Notes under the pieces: generated by a model
What the model saw: only the letters and a program-made list of their open reading frames with translations
Database searches by the model: none
What the model was told of the DNA's origin: nothing
Made by a program: the position numbers and the translations under genes
Shown: piece after piece, positions 51,668 to 59,948 of the stretch
Numbering within the stretch: the first letter of the stretch is position 1
How the letters are laid out: the number at the start of each line of letters is the position of its first letter
Assembly (NCBI GenBank): GCA_022710975.1
Contig: JAKLGA010000001.1
Coordinates: 124,001 to 188,000 of the forward strand
Direction of reading: 5' to 3'
Origin: Myxococcota bacterium
Lineage (GTDB): Bacteria > Myxococcota > B64-G9
Length of the DNA: 64,000 nucleotides

Positions 51668-51695
51668 CCGCCCAGGGTGCGGGGAAAGAAGAGCC

Positions 51696-52760
51696 ATGGG
51701 CAAAGCGAAGAACGTGATCGGGCTGGACATCGGATCGAGCGCGGTGAAGCTCATCCAGCTCAAGCCGACCAAGCGGGGCTACCAGCTCCAGCACTTCGGC
51801 ATGGCGCCGCTGCCGCCCGAGGCGATCATCGACGGCGCGCTGATGAACTCCACGGTGATCGTCTCCACCATCCGCGAGCTGCTCTCCTCCCAGCGCGTGA
51901 AGCACAAGGAGGCGGGCATCGCCATCAGCGGCCACTCGGTGATCATCAAGAAGATCACCCTGCCGGCCATGACCCAGGAGGAGCTCGAGGAGTCCATCCA
52001 GTGGGAGGCCGAGCAGTACATCCCCTTCGACATCAACGACGTCAACATCGACGTCCAGGTGCTGACCCCCGAGCCCACCGAGCAGGGCCAGATGGACGTG
52101 CTGCTGGTGGCCGCCAAGAAGGACATGATCAACGACTACCTGGCGGTCGTGCAGGAGGCGGGGCTGCAGCCGGTGATCGTCGACGTGGCCGCCTTCTGCG
52201 CCGAGAACGCCTTCGAGACCAACTACGAGCTGCCGCCGAAGGACACCCTGGTGCTCATCAACATCGGCGCCAGCGTGATCAACATCAACGTGCTCACCAA
52301 CGGCATGACCGCCTTCACCCGCGACATCTCCATGGGCGGGAACCAGTTCACCGAGGAGATCCAGAAGCAGCTCAACGTCTCCTACGACGAGGCCGAGGCG
52401 CTGAAGCTGGGCGGCGGCAGCTCGGCCGACGCCGACTCGGTGGTGCCCCAGGAGGTCGAGCGGGTGATCGTGTCGGTGTCCGAGACGCTGGCGGGCGAGG
52501 TGCAGCGCTCGCTCGACTTCTACGCCGCCACGGCGGCCGAGAGCCACATCTCGCGCATCTACCTGAGCGGCGGGACGTGCAAGATCCCCTCGCTCTACAA
52601 GATCATCGAGAACAAGGTGGGCGTGCCGGTCGAGATCATGAACCCGTTCCGCAACATCGAGTTCGATCCCAAGCGCTTCGACCCGGAGTACATCCGGGAC
52701 GTGGGGCCAGCCGCCGCGGTGGCGGTGGGGCTGGGGCTCAGGACCCCTGACGACAAGTGA
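51696..52760 (+). CDS. pilM: Type IV pilus alignment protein PilM
   Basis: A 354-residue actin-like cytoplasmic ATPase with phosphate-binding motif GLDIGSSAVKLIQL and later INIGASVININV and YLSGGTCKIP. It binds the N-terminal tail of PilN and forms the inner-membrane alignment complex. First of pilMNOPQ; 10 bases separate it from pilN. Confidence 0.95.
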   Translation: MGKAKNVIGLDIGSSAVKLIQLKPTKRGYQLQHFGMAPLPPEAIIDGALMNSTVIVSTIRELLSSQRVKHKEAGIAISGHSVIIKKITLPAMTQEELEESIQWEAEQYIPFDINDVNIDVQVLTPEPTEQGQMDVLLVAAKKDMINDYLAVVQEAGLQPVIVDVAAFCAENAFETNYELPPKDTLVLINIGASVININVLTNGMTAFTRDISMGGNQFTEEIQKQLNVSYDEAEALKLGGGSSADADSVVPQEVERVIVSVSETLAGEVQRSLDFYAATAAESHISRIYLSGGTCKIPSLYKIIENKVGVPVEIMNPFRNIEFDPKRFDPEYIRDVGPAAAVAVGLGLRTPDDK

Positions 52761-52770
52761 GGCCCGGGCC

Positions 52771-53442
52771 ATGATTCGAATCAACCTGCTCCCGATCAAG
52801 GCGGCGCGGAAACAGAAGTCCGTCAAGCAGCAGATGTTGCTGTTCGCCATCCTGCTGCTGGGCGGCGGCATCGCCATGTACTTCGCCTACGACTACATGG
52901 AGGGCCAGCTCGATCAGCGGCGGCGCACGATCACCCAGACCCAGCAGCAGATCGAGCAGTACCAGAAGGCCATCGGCGAGGTCGAGAAGTTCAAGGGCCT
53001 CGAGGAGCAGCTCAACCGCAAGCTGGCCATCATCGAGAGCCTGATCAAGGGCAAGACCGGCCCCGTGCGGGTGCTGGACCGCATCAGCGCCCTGGTGCCC
53101 AAGCAGGTGTGGCTGACCAGCTGGCACGACAAGGGCGGCCTCGTCATCCTGGAGGGCGAGGCCATCAGCAACAAGTGGGTGTCCACCTTCGTGACCGCGC
53201 TGAAGGAGAGCCGGGAGGCCCCGAGCGGGCCCGCCGCGGCCGCGCCCGCGGCGCCGGCCGTGCCCGCGGCGCCGGCGCCCGCGGTCCCGGGTCAGCCCGC
53301 GCCGGCCCCGGTGGCCGCGCCGGGTGGCCTCAGCTTCTTCAGCAACATCCAGATCGTGATGACGGAGACGTACTTCGAGAAGGACGCGGGCAAGAACTTC
53401 GTCAAGTTCAAGCTCACCATGACGGTGAACTACGCGATCTGA
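52771..53442 (+). CDS. pilN: Type IV pilus alignment protein PilN
   Basis: 223 residues. The N-terminal INLLPIK motif binds PilM; one transmembrane helix (about 25-45) is followed by a coiled coil and a ferredoxin-like fold. An Ala/Pro insertion of about 35 residues (roughly 152-187) breaks the folded domain, which ends with VKFKLTMTVNYAI. It pairs with PilO in the periplasm. Confidence 0.93.
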   Translation: MIRINLLPIKAARKQKSVKQQMLLFAILLLGGGIAMYFAYDYMEGQLDQRRRTITQTQQQIEQYQKAIGEVEKFKGLEEQLNRKLAIIESLIKGKTGPVRVLDRISALVPKQVWLTSWHDKGGLVILEGEAISNKWVSTFVTALKESREAPSGPAAAAPAAPAVPAAPAPAVPGQPAPAPVAAPGGLSFFSNIQIVMTETYFEKDAGKNFVKFKLTMTVNYAI

Positions 53443-53479
53443 GCTGGGTGCACGGCCTTCGCGCGAGGGCAGGGAAGCC

Positions 53480-54124
53480 ATGGAAAAAGTCATCGCCATC
53501 CTCCAGAAGACCCCGATGAGCCAGAAGTTGGCCGTGGTCGGCCTGCTGCTGGTGATGTTGGGGGTCGGGCACTACTTCCTGATCTACACGGATCAAGACG
53601 AGGAGCTGGCCCGCCTGGACGGGCAGCTCGCCAAGCTGGAAGAGGAGCTGATGGCGAAGCAGGAGATCGCCGGCAACCTCACCAAGTACAAGAAGAAGGT
53701 CGAGTACCTGCAGCAGAAGCTCGAGGAGAAGAAGAAGAACCTGCCCGACGACGCCAACCTGGATCAGCTGCTGAAGACGCTCAACGAGCTGTCCGAGAAG
53801 TCGGACATGCGCATCATGAAGTTCATCCCGCAGCCCGAGGCGATGAAGAACTTCTACGCCGAGATCCCGGTGGCCATGGAGATCGAGGGCAACTACCACG
53901 AGATCGCCACGTTCTTCGACAAGGTCTCGAAGGAAGAGCGCATCATCAACATCACCAACATCGAGTTCGCCGACCCGAGCGTGCGCAACGGCAAGGTGAT
54001 CCTGAAGGGCGCCTGCCTGGCCAAGACGTTCAAGGCGGTGCCCGAGCGGCCGGGCGCCGCCGCGCCAGGCGCCGTGGCAGGCGCCCCGGGCGCTCCGGGG
54101 GCTGCGCCGCCGGCCGGTCCATGA
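53480..54124 (+). CDS. pilO: Type IV pilus alignment protein PilO
   Basis: 214 residues: one transmembrane helix (about 14-33), a coiled coil (40-90) and a ferredoxin-like domain (YHEIATFFDKVSKEERIINI). The last 25 residues are an Ala/Pro/Gly tail. It forms heterodimers with PilN and contacts PilP. Confidence 0.93.
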   Translation: MEKVIAILQKTPMSQKLAVVGLLLVMLGVGHYFLIYTDQDEELARLDGQLAKLEEELMAKQEIAGNLTKYKKKVEYLQQKLEEKKKNLPDDANLDQLLKTLNELSEKSDMRIMKFIPQPEAMKNFYAEIPVAMEIEGNYHEIATFFDKVSKEERIINITNIEFADPSVRNGKVILKGACLAKTFKAVPERPGAAAPGAVAGAPGAPGAAPPAGP

Positions 54125-54176
54125 GGGTGAGGGTCTGGCCTTGAGGGCTCGATTGGGAAGGCGAGAGGAACGGGCC

Positions 54177-54737
54177 ATGCGAACGGTTCTCGGAAACATG
54201 CCAAGGCTGGGGACGTCGCTGCTGCTCTGTCTCCTGGTGGCCTGCGGGGTGAGCTGCGGCGACGTCGCCACCGGCTCCCTCGACCCGGGCCCGGGCGGGA
54301 CCGCGCCGGTCGCCGGCCCCGCGCCGGTCGCCGCCCCGGCGGTCGCCGATCCGACCGCGACGGCCGAGGGCGAGACCTACATCTACACGCCGGTGGGCAA
54401 GCGCGATCCGTTCAAGTCCTTCTACAAGGAGGACAAGAAGCCCGGCGTCAGCGGGGACAAGGGACCCAACGCGACCACCATCCTGCAGCTCTACGAGATC
54501 GACCAGCTCAAGCTCATCGCCGTGGTCTCGGGCATCTCGCAGCCGAAGGCCATGGTGGTCACCCCGGACGGCCGGGGGCACACGGTCAAGATCGGCACGC
54601 TGATCGGCAAGAACTTCGGGCGGGTGGTGCGCATCAAGACCAGCGAGGTGGTCATCGCCGAGGACTACCGCGATCCCATCGGGCGCAAGGTGACCAACTA
54701 CATCACCATGGCGCTCGAGGTGGAGAAGGCCAAGTGA
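54177..54737 (+). CDS. pilP: Type IV pilus lipoprotein PilP
   Basis: 186 residues, lipoprotein with Cys candidates in LVACGVSC. An Ala/Pro linker (about 35-60) leads to the PilP beta domain (KRDPFKSF... LIAVVSGISQPKAMV... VKIGTLIGKNFGRVVRI). It bridges PilNO to the PilQ secretin. The start at 54177 follows GAGAGGAA; the frame is open 36 bases earlier. Confidence 0.93.
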   Translation: MRTVLGNMPRLGTSLLLCLLVACGVSCGDVATGSLDPGPGGTAPVAGPAPVAAPAVADPTATAEGETYIYTPVGKRDPFKSFYKEDKKPGVSGDKGPNATTILQLYEIDQLKLIAVVSGISQPKAMVVTPDGRGHTVKIGTLIGKNFGRVVRIKTSEVVIAEDYRDPIGRKVTNYITMALEVEKAK

Positions 54738-54808
54738 GCTCGCGCGGCGAAGTGGCTCCTGTGATTCGTTCCTGGGCGCGCCAGCCCGGGCGGTGAAGGA
54801 GAGGATCC

Positions 54809-57583
54809 ATGGCATCTCGCAAAGTCGTGGTCAGCTGGCTGGTGGTCCTGGCCCTCGGGGTTGGGGGCGCAGCGACCGGCGTGGCGGGTGAGGCGGACAA
54901 CCTGGTCACTGGACTCGAGGTCCAGGCGGGCGCCCACGCCACCCAGGTGGTGCTGCACGCCAGGAGCACGCCGACCTTCACCGTGTTCAAGCTCAAGAAC
55001 CCGGATCGGCTGGTCCTGGACCTGTTGAACGCCGACCTCGGCGAGGACGCCCGGCAGCCGCGGGTCGTGGACGACGGCCGCGTCGGCCGCATCGGCACGA
55101 CCCAGTTCCGCCAGGCGGGCAGCCTGGTCAGCCGGGTGATCGTCGGCCTGCGCGAGGGCGTGCGCTTCAACGCGCGCACCGAGGGCAGCTCGGTGATCGT
55201 GTCCATTCAGGACAAGGACGCCCCGGCCGACTCCGCGGCCGCGCCCGCCCCCGAGGCCGTGCCGGCGCCCGAGGCGGCCCCGGCCGAGGCGGCGCAGGCC
55301 GAGGCCGCGGAGGTGCCCGCCCCGGCGGCCGCCGCGGTGGCCGCCCCCGCGCTCGAGGCCGAGGTGCCGCCTCCGCCCGCGCCTCCGGCGGACTTCAAGG
55401 TGGTCGAGACCCACGGCCAGCGCGAAGGCGCCGCGCCGGTGGCCATCCGCCGGGTGCGCCCCGAGGCGGCCGGCCTGAGCGTCGAGACCAACCGGCCCGT
55501 GGTCGCCTACGAGGTCCTCGAGGTGTACAACCCCCTGCGGCTGGTGGTGGACATCTACGGCGGCGCGCTGCGCCGCAAGGCCATCGAGCAGAAGCTCGAA
55601 GGTTCCGTGGCCGAGCGCGTGCGGTTGGCGCAGCACGACGGCAAGGTCCGCATGGTGATCGATCTGGCCGCTGGCGCGCGGCCCAGCTACCGCATCGAGA
55701 AGGGCCGCAAGGGCCTGCAGATCCGCTTCGACTCCGTCCAGCCGGCCGCCGAGGAGACCGCCAGCGCGACCGTCCAGGGCGCCGCGGCCGAGCCGGCCTC
55801 CGCCGCGGGGGCCCTGGCCAAGCTGCAGGACCTCACCTTCCGCCAGGTGGGCGGCGAGTCGCGCGTCATCCTCGACGTGCAGGGCGAGGCCGCGCCCAAG
55901 GTGGTGCACGCGGACGGGCGCTCGGCGGTGCTCGAGATCCCGGGCTGTCAGATGTCCGCCCTGCTGGAGCGCACCCTGGACACCTCGGAGTTCGGCGGCG
56001 TGGTCCAGTCGCTGGCCGCGTACCGGGTGCAGGCCTCGCGCTCGATCAAGGTGGTGGCGGTGGTCGGCGGCCTGGCCCCGAGCCGGCTGGAGCGCGAGGA
56101 CGGCAAGCTGGTGTGGGTCTTCGAGGGCCAGGCCCCTGCGGCTCCCGAGGCCGCCGCCAAGGCGCCTGCCGCGGCGTCCGCGGAGTCGGTGCAGTACGCC
56201 TACGCGCCCGACGAGGTGGCCGGTTACTCGGTCCGGCAGCCCGAGATGGCGCCCGAGGGCGGCGGCGGCGCCCGCAAGGCCCGCTACACGGGCCGGCGCA
56301 TCTCCCTCGACTTCAAGGACGCCGACATCCACAACATCCTGAGGCTGATCTCCGAGGTCGCCAAGCTGAACATCGTCACCAGCGACGAGGTGTCCGGCAA
56401 GATCACCATCACCATGCGCAACGTGCCGTGGGATCAGGCCCTGGACATCATCCTGAAGACCAAGAAGCTGGGCATGGTCAAGCACGGCAACATCATCCGC
56501 GTGGCCAAGCTCGAGGAGCTCGCCAAGGAACAGGAGATGCAGGCCAAGGCCGAGGAGGCCAAGAAGGTGCTCGAGCCGCTGCGCGTGCGCCTGATCGCGG
56601 TGAACTACGCCCGCGCCAAGGACATCGAGACCCAGGTGCGCAACCTGCTGTCCGAGCGCGGCACGATCAGCATCGACGAGCGCACCAACGTGCTGATCAT
56701 CAAGGACGTGCTGGAGAACCTGGTCAAGGCCGAGGGGCTGGTGCGCAGCCTGGACACCGAGACGCCCCAGGTGCTGATCGAGGCCCGCGTGGTGGAGGCC
56801 AACACCCAGTACCTGCGGCAGGTCGGCATCCAGTGGGGCCCGCGCATGGACTTCACCGGGGCGACCGGCAGCAACACGGGCCTGCCGTTCCCCAACGACA
56901 TCTCCATCCGCGGCGGGGCCGACCAGCCGGACAGCAACAAGGCAGAGTCGGGCACCGGCAACCCCGGCAACTTCGCCATCAACCTGCCGGCCGCCGTCGG
57001 CATGGGCAGCGGCGGCGCGCTGGGCTTCATCTTCGGCTCGGCCGGCGGCGCGGTGGGGCTGAACCTCCGCCTGAGCGCGCTGGAGAACAAGGGCGCGGTC
57101 AAGATCATCAGCGCGCCCAAGGTCACCACGCTCGACAACAAGAAGGCCAAGATCAGCCAGGGCGTGTCCATCCCCATCACGGTGACCTCGGCCGCGGGCG
57201 CCAACACGGTGTTCGTCGAGGCTCGCCTGGAGCTGGAGGTCACCCCGCACATCACCCAGGAGGGCAGCGTGCTCCTGGAGATCGACGTGAAGAAGAACGA
57301 GCCCGACTTCTCGCGCACGGGCGCCAAGGGCGACCCCACCATCCTGCGCAAGGAAGCCCAGACCCAGGTCCTGGTGAAGGACGGGGACACCACGGTCATC
57401 GGCGGCATCTACACCCGCAAGACCTCCGACAACGTCGCCGGCATCCCGGTGCTATCGCACATCCCCATCCTCGGTTGGCTCTTCCGCAATACGCAGTATA
57501 ATGATGAGAGGACGGAGCTGCTCATCTTCATCACGCCGCGCATCGTGAACCGGCTCCAGTCCAGCGTGACGGCCAAGCAGTAG
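54809..57583 (+). CDS. pilQ: Type IV pilus secretin PilQ
   Basis: A 924-residue outer-membrane secretin. A signal peptide is followed by AMIN domains (about 30-130, 215-310 and 345-430) that bind peptidoglycan. Ala/Pro/Glu linkers lie between them. Next come the N0/STN domain (about 497-590), the N1 domain, and the secretin pore domain ending in VLSHIPILGWLFRNT and TPRIV. Long for the family because of the third AMIN domain and linkers. It forms the gate through which the pilus passes. Confidence 0.96.
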   Translation: MASRKVVVSWLVVLALGVGGAATGVAGEADNLVTGLEVQAGAHATQVVLHARSTPTFTVFKLKNPDRLVLDLLNADLGEDARQPRVVDDGRVGRIGTTQFRQAGSLVSRVIVGLREGVRFNARTEGSSVIVSIQDKDAPADSAAAPAPEAVPAPEAAPAEAAQAEAAEVPAPAAAAVAAPALEAEVPPPPAPPADFKVVETHGQREGAAPVAIRRVRPEAAGLSVETNRPVVAYEVLEVYNPLRLVVDIYGGALRRKAIEQKLEGSVAERVRLAQHDGKVRMVIDLAAGARPSYRIEKGRKGLQIRFDSVQPAAEETASATVQGAAAEPASAAGALAKLQDLTFRQVGGESRVILDVQGEAAPKVVHADGRSAVLEIPGCQMSALLERTLDTSEFGGVVQSLAAYRVQASRSIKVVAVVGGLAPSRLEREDGKLVWVFEGQAPAAPEAAAKAPAAASAESVQYAYAPDEVAGYSVRQPEMAPEGGGGARKARYTGRRISLDFKDADIHNILRLISEVAKLNIVTSDEVSGKITITMRNVPWDQALDIILKTKKLGMVKHGNIIRVAKLEELAKEQEMQAKAEEAKKVLEPLRVRLIAVNYARAKDIETQVRNLLSERGTISIDERTNVLIIKDVLENLVKAEGLVRSLDTETPQVLIEARVVEANTQYLRQVGIQWGPRMDFTGATGSNTGLPFPNDISIRGGADQPDSNKAESGTGNPGNFAINLPAAVGMGSGGALGFIFGSAGGAVGLNLRLSALENKGAVKIISAPKVTTLDNKKAKISQGVSIPITVTSAAGANTVFVEARLELEVTPHITQEGSVLLEIDVKKNEPDFSRTGAKGDPTILRKEAQTQVLVKDGDTTVIGGIYTRKTSDNVAGIPVLSHIPILGWLFRNTQYNDERTELLIFITPRIVNRLQSSVTAKQ

Positions 57584-57615
57584 GCCGTGGCTGCGAGCGA
57601 GAGGGAGGTGTCCCC

Positions 57616-58380
57616 ATGCGGTCGCTGAAGCTCGGTACCCTCGTCACCCTGATCGCCCTGGCCCTGCTGGCCGGCGCTTGCGACAACGCCAACTTCAACA
57701 TGGTGATCATGTACGCCGTCGCCCCGGACGCCGACACCTGCGATCACCAGATCCAGGACTCCGAGTCGGAGTTCAGGTTCCTGTCGCACGGGATGATCGA
57801 TCTCGGCCACCCCATTTACGGACTGCCGGACGTGGTGCCCAACTACTACATCTGGATGCAGGTGCACAACTACACGCAGAACAACGGTGACGACGAGGTC
57901 GGGCGCATCAACAGCCGGGACGTCATGCTACAGACCGTGGAGGTGTCGTACGCCTGGATCCGCAACGAGTCCCTGCTGGCCTCCGACCCCTACCAGCTCC
58001 TGCGTGCGTTGGAGGACGAGGACGTGTCCATCCCCATGTCGGGCATGGTGGGCGCCGCCGCGAGCCCCGACGAGCCGGGGAGGCTGCTGCTGGGGACCGG
58101 CATCATCCCGCATCATCTCGGCTCCCGGCTGGTGACCCTGGCGGACTTCGCCAACGACCCGGACAACCTCTCGCAGCTCGTGCTGGGGGCCAACATCCGG
58201 GTGGTCGGCACGACGCTCGGTGGCACCCGCGTGGAGTCCACGCCCCTCCTGTTCCCGATTTACTTCTGCTTCGGCTGTGTGTCAGGGGGCGTGTGCTCCG
58301 ACGGCGTGACCCCGATGGAGGGCTGCGTCCCTGGGCAAGACGGCCTCAACCCGGAGTCCTGCCCGGACGATGCGACCTGA
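57616..58380 (+). CDS. Lipoprotein downstream of pilQ
   Basis: 254 residues with signal peptide and lipobox LAGAC (Cys22). The middle has no recognised domain; the C-terminus is Cys-rich (CFGCVSGGVCSD...EGCVPGQDG). It begins 32 bases after pilQ, so it is likely co-transcribed. It could be a pilotin-like or secretin-associated protein, but known pilotins (TPR type such as Tgl/PilF) do not resemble it. Confidence 0.7.
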   Translation: MRSLKLGTLVTLIALALLAGACDNANFNMVIMYAVAPDADTCDHQIQDSESEFRFLSHGMIDLGHPIYGLPDVVPNYYIWMQVHNYTQNNGDDEVGRINSRDVMLQTVEVSYAWIRNESLLASDPYQLLRALEDEDVSIPMSGMVGAAASPDEPGRLLLGTGIIPHHLGSRLVTLADFANDPDNLSQLVLGANIRVVGTTLGGTRVESTPLLFPIYFCFGCVSGGVCSDGVTPMEGCVPGQDGLNPESCPDDAT

Positions 58381-58417
58381 GGCCGGCCTGGCCGCTCCCT
58401 CCCCAGCCCCGCGTGGC

Positions 58418-58444
58418 TTGACAGCCGAGCGCTCCTCGGATAAT
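58418..58444 (+). promoter_or_regulatory. Candidate promoter of 77-residue protein gene
   Basis: TTGACA (58418-58423) and GATAAT (58439-58444), with a 15-base spacer (16 if ATAATC is used). The leader would be about 50 bases. Confidence 0.5.
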
Positions 58445-58499
58445 CAAAGGGCGGCGATGCTGGCGGATCTGGGCCAGGGGCCGTCGCTGCGAGGACCGG

Positions 58500-58733
58500 A
58501 TGGCACGCGAGAACAGGTTGGTCGCCCTGAGGTGCCTGCTCGCCCGCTTGCGCGGGGAGCCGCCGCCCGCGCCCGAGCACCCGCCTGCCGTGCTGAGCGC
58601 GCCCAGCGTTCCCCTGGACGCGCCGGAGGCTGCGGCGCCCGCTGCGGTGCCGGATGCCCGCGCCCGCCGGCTCCAGGCCCTGCGCAGCATGCTGGCGCGC
58701 CTGGGCCAGGCCGCGACCGCGCCCGAAGCCTGA
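58500..58733 (+). CDS. 77-residue protein with a duplicated helix motif
   Basis: A small basic protein made of two similar amphipathic helices: RLVALRCLLARLRG near the N-terminus and RLQALRSMLARLGQ near the C-terminus. They are joined by a Pro/Ala-rich linker of about 30 residues. GAGG lies 6 bases before the ATG. It precedes the Roadblock gene by 10 bases in the same orientation, suggesting co-translation. I recognise no family. Confidence 0.6.
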   Translation: MARENRLVALRCLLARLRGEPPPAPEHPPAVLSAPSVPLDAPEAAAPAAVPDARARRLQALRSMLARLGQAATAPEA

Positions 58734-58743
58734 GGAGGTCCGC

Positions 58744-59109
58744 ATGTCGTTCCAGGAGTCCCTGCAGAAGCTCTGCAAGACGGTACCCGGCGCGCGCGCG
58801 GCCTGGGTCATGAGCACCGACGGCATCTCCGTGGCGCAGCACCTCGAAGGCGACCTCGGTCCGATGGATCTCGAGGCGCTGCTGGTGGAGCTCGGCGGGC
58901 CGATCAAGTCGCTGCGCAACGGGTTGTCGCTGGCGCAGGCCGGCACGGTGCGCAGCCTGGAGCTGCAGACGGAGCTCGGCGTCGTCGTCCTGCGCATGCT
59001 GAACGAGGAGTACTTCGTCGCGCTGATCCTCGAGCCCGGGGGCCTGGTCGGCCGGGGCCGGTTCGAGGTCCGGAACCACGCGGTCGATCTCGCCCGTGAG
59101 CTCGCTTGA
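58744..59109 (+). CDS. Roadblock/LC7 domain protein (MglB-like fold)
   Basis: 121 residues, a single Roadblock/LC7 domain (ESLQKLCKTVPGARAAWVMSTDGISVA ... VVVLRMLNEEYFVALILE). In myxobacteria such proteins regulate small Ras-like GTPases, for example MglB for MglA in polarity and pilus switching. No GTPase gene lies in this window. GAGGAGG precedes the ATG. It could instead be an unrelated regulatory dimer. Confidence 0.8.
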   Translation: MSFQESLQKLCKTVPGARAAWVMSTDGISVAQHLEGDLGPMDLEALLVELGGPIKSLRNGLSLAQAGTVRSLELQTELGVVVLRMLNEEYFVALILEPGGLVGRGRFEVRNHAVDLARELA

Positions 59110-59162
59110 ACCCCTGACCATCCAAGCTCGGATTCCTTCCGACTGAGCAGAGAGGCAGTCCC

Positions 59163-59723
59163 ATGTACGAGACTTCCGAATTCCGACGGGGCCTGAAGAT
59201 CGAGATCAACGGTGAGCCGTTCGTCATCATCGAGTTCCAGCACATCAAGCCGGGCAAGGGCAACGCCTTCACGCGGACCAAGATCAAGAGCCTGCTGACC
59301 GGCAACGTGCTCGAGCCGACCTTCAAGTCGGGCGACAAGGTGGGGCGGCCGGACCTCGAGGAGAAGGAGATGCAGTTCCTCTACCGCGAGGGCGATGCCT
59401 TCCACTTCATGGACACCAAGAACTACGAGCAGCAGTCCCTCGACATCTCCCAGATGCAGGGCAACGAGATCTGGCTGGTGGAGAACACCATGGTCGATGT
59501 GCTGTTCCACAACAACAAGCCCATCACCCTGGAAGTGCCTACCTTCGTGGAGTTGAAGGTGAAAAAGACCGATCCAGGCCTGCGCGGCGACACCGCCACC
59601 GGGGGCACCAAGCCTGCCACCATGGAGACGGGCGCGGTGGTTTCGGTCCCCCTGTTCGTCAACGAGGGGGAGCGCATCCGGATCGACACCCGCACCGGCA
59701 TGTACATGGAGCGCGTCAAGTAG
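59163..59723 (+). CDS. efp: Translation elongation factor P
   Basis: A 186-residue EF-P, which prevents ribosome stalling at polyproline stretches. The three-domain layout is normal. The modification loop is KPGKGNAF with Lys32, the form modified by beta-lysylation in E. coli (PGKGQAF). Its targets in this window probably include the PPPP stretch of PilY1 and the Pro-rich linkers of the pilus proteins. No modification enzyme gene is visible here. Confidence 0.95.
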   Translation: MYETSEFRRGLKIEINGEPFVIIEFQHIKPGKGNAFTRTKIKSLLTGNVLEPTFKSGDKVGRPDLEEKEMQFLYREGDAFHFMDTKNYEQQSLDISQMQGNEIWLVENTMVDVLFHNNKPITLEVPTFVELKVKKTDPGLRGDTATGGTKPATMETGAVVSVPLFVNEGERIRIDTRTGMYMERVK

Positions 59724-59767
59724 CACCCGCCACGGCCTCGCCGGGCAGCCATCCGCCGAAAAAGAAA

Positions 59768-59796
59768 TTGACTGAGCGGTAGGATCCAGCTAATAT
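59768..59796 (+). promoter_or_regulatory. Sigma-70-like promoter of TPR gene
   Basis: TTGACT (59768-59773), 17-base spacer, TAATAT (59791-59796). Clear match, giving a leader of about 145 bases. Confidence 0.7.
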
Positions 59797-59819
59797 CATT
59801 TGCTGGGTTCGTGTGCCGG

Positions 59820-59844
59820 AAACCCTTTTGTTTTCAAAGGGTTT
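59820..59844 (+). other. Perfect hairpin in leader of TPR gene
   Basis: Stem AAACCCTTT / AAAGGGTTT, 9 base pairs, with a 7-base loop TGTTTTC. It lies about 17 bases after the predicted transcription start and 105 bases before the GTG. It has no U-tract after it, so it is more likely an mRNA-stabilising or protein-binding element than a terminator. Confidence 0.6.
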
Positions 59845-59948
59845 GCCGTCCGGCGCGCGAGCGCTTCGGCCCTCGTTTCGGCAGAAACGGAACCGAGGCG
59901 TCGAGGTGCGTGTAGGAACTGGGCGGCGCGGCCGCCCGAGGGCTGACC

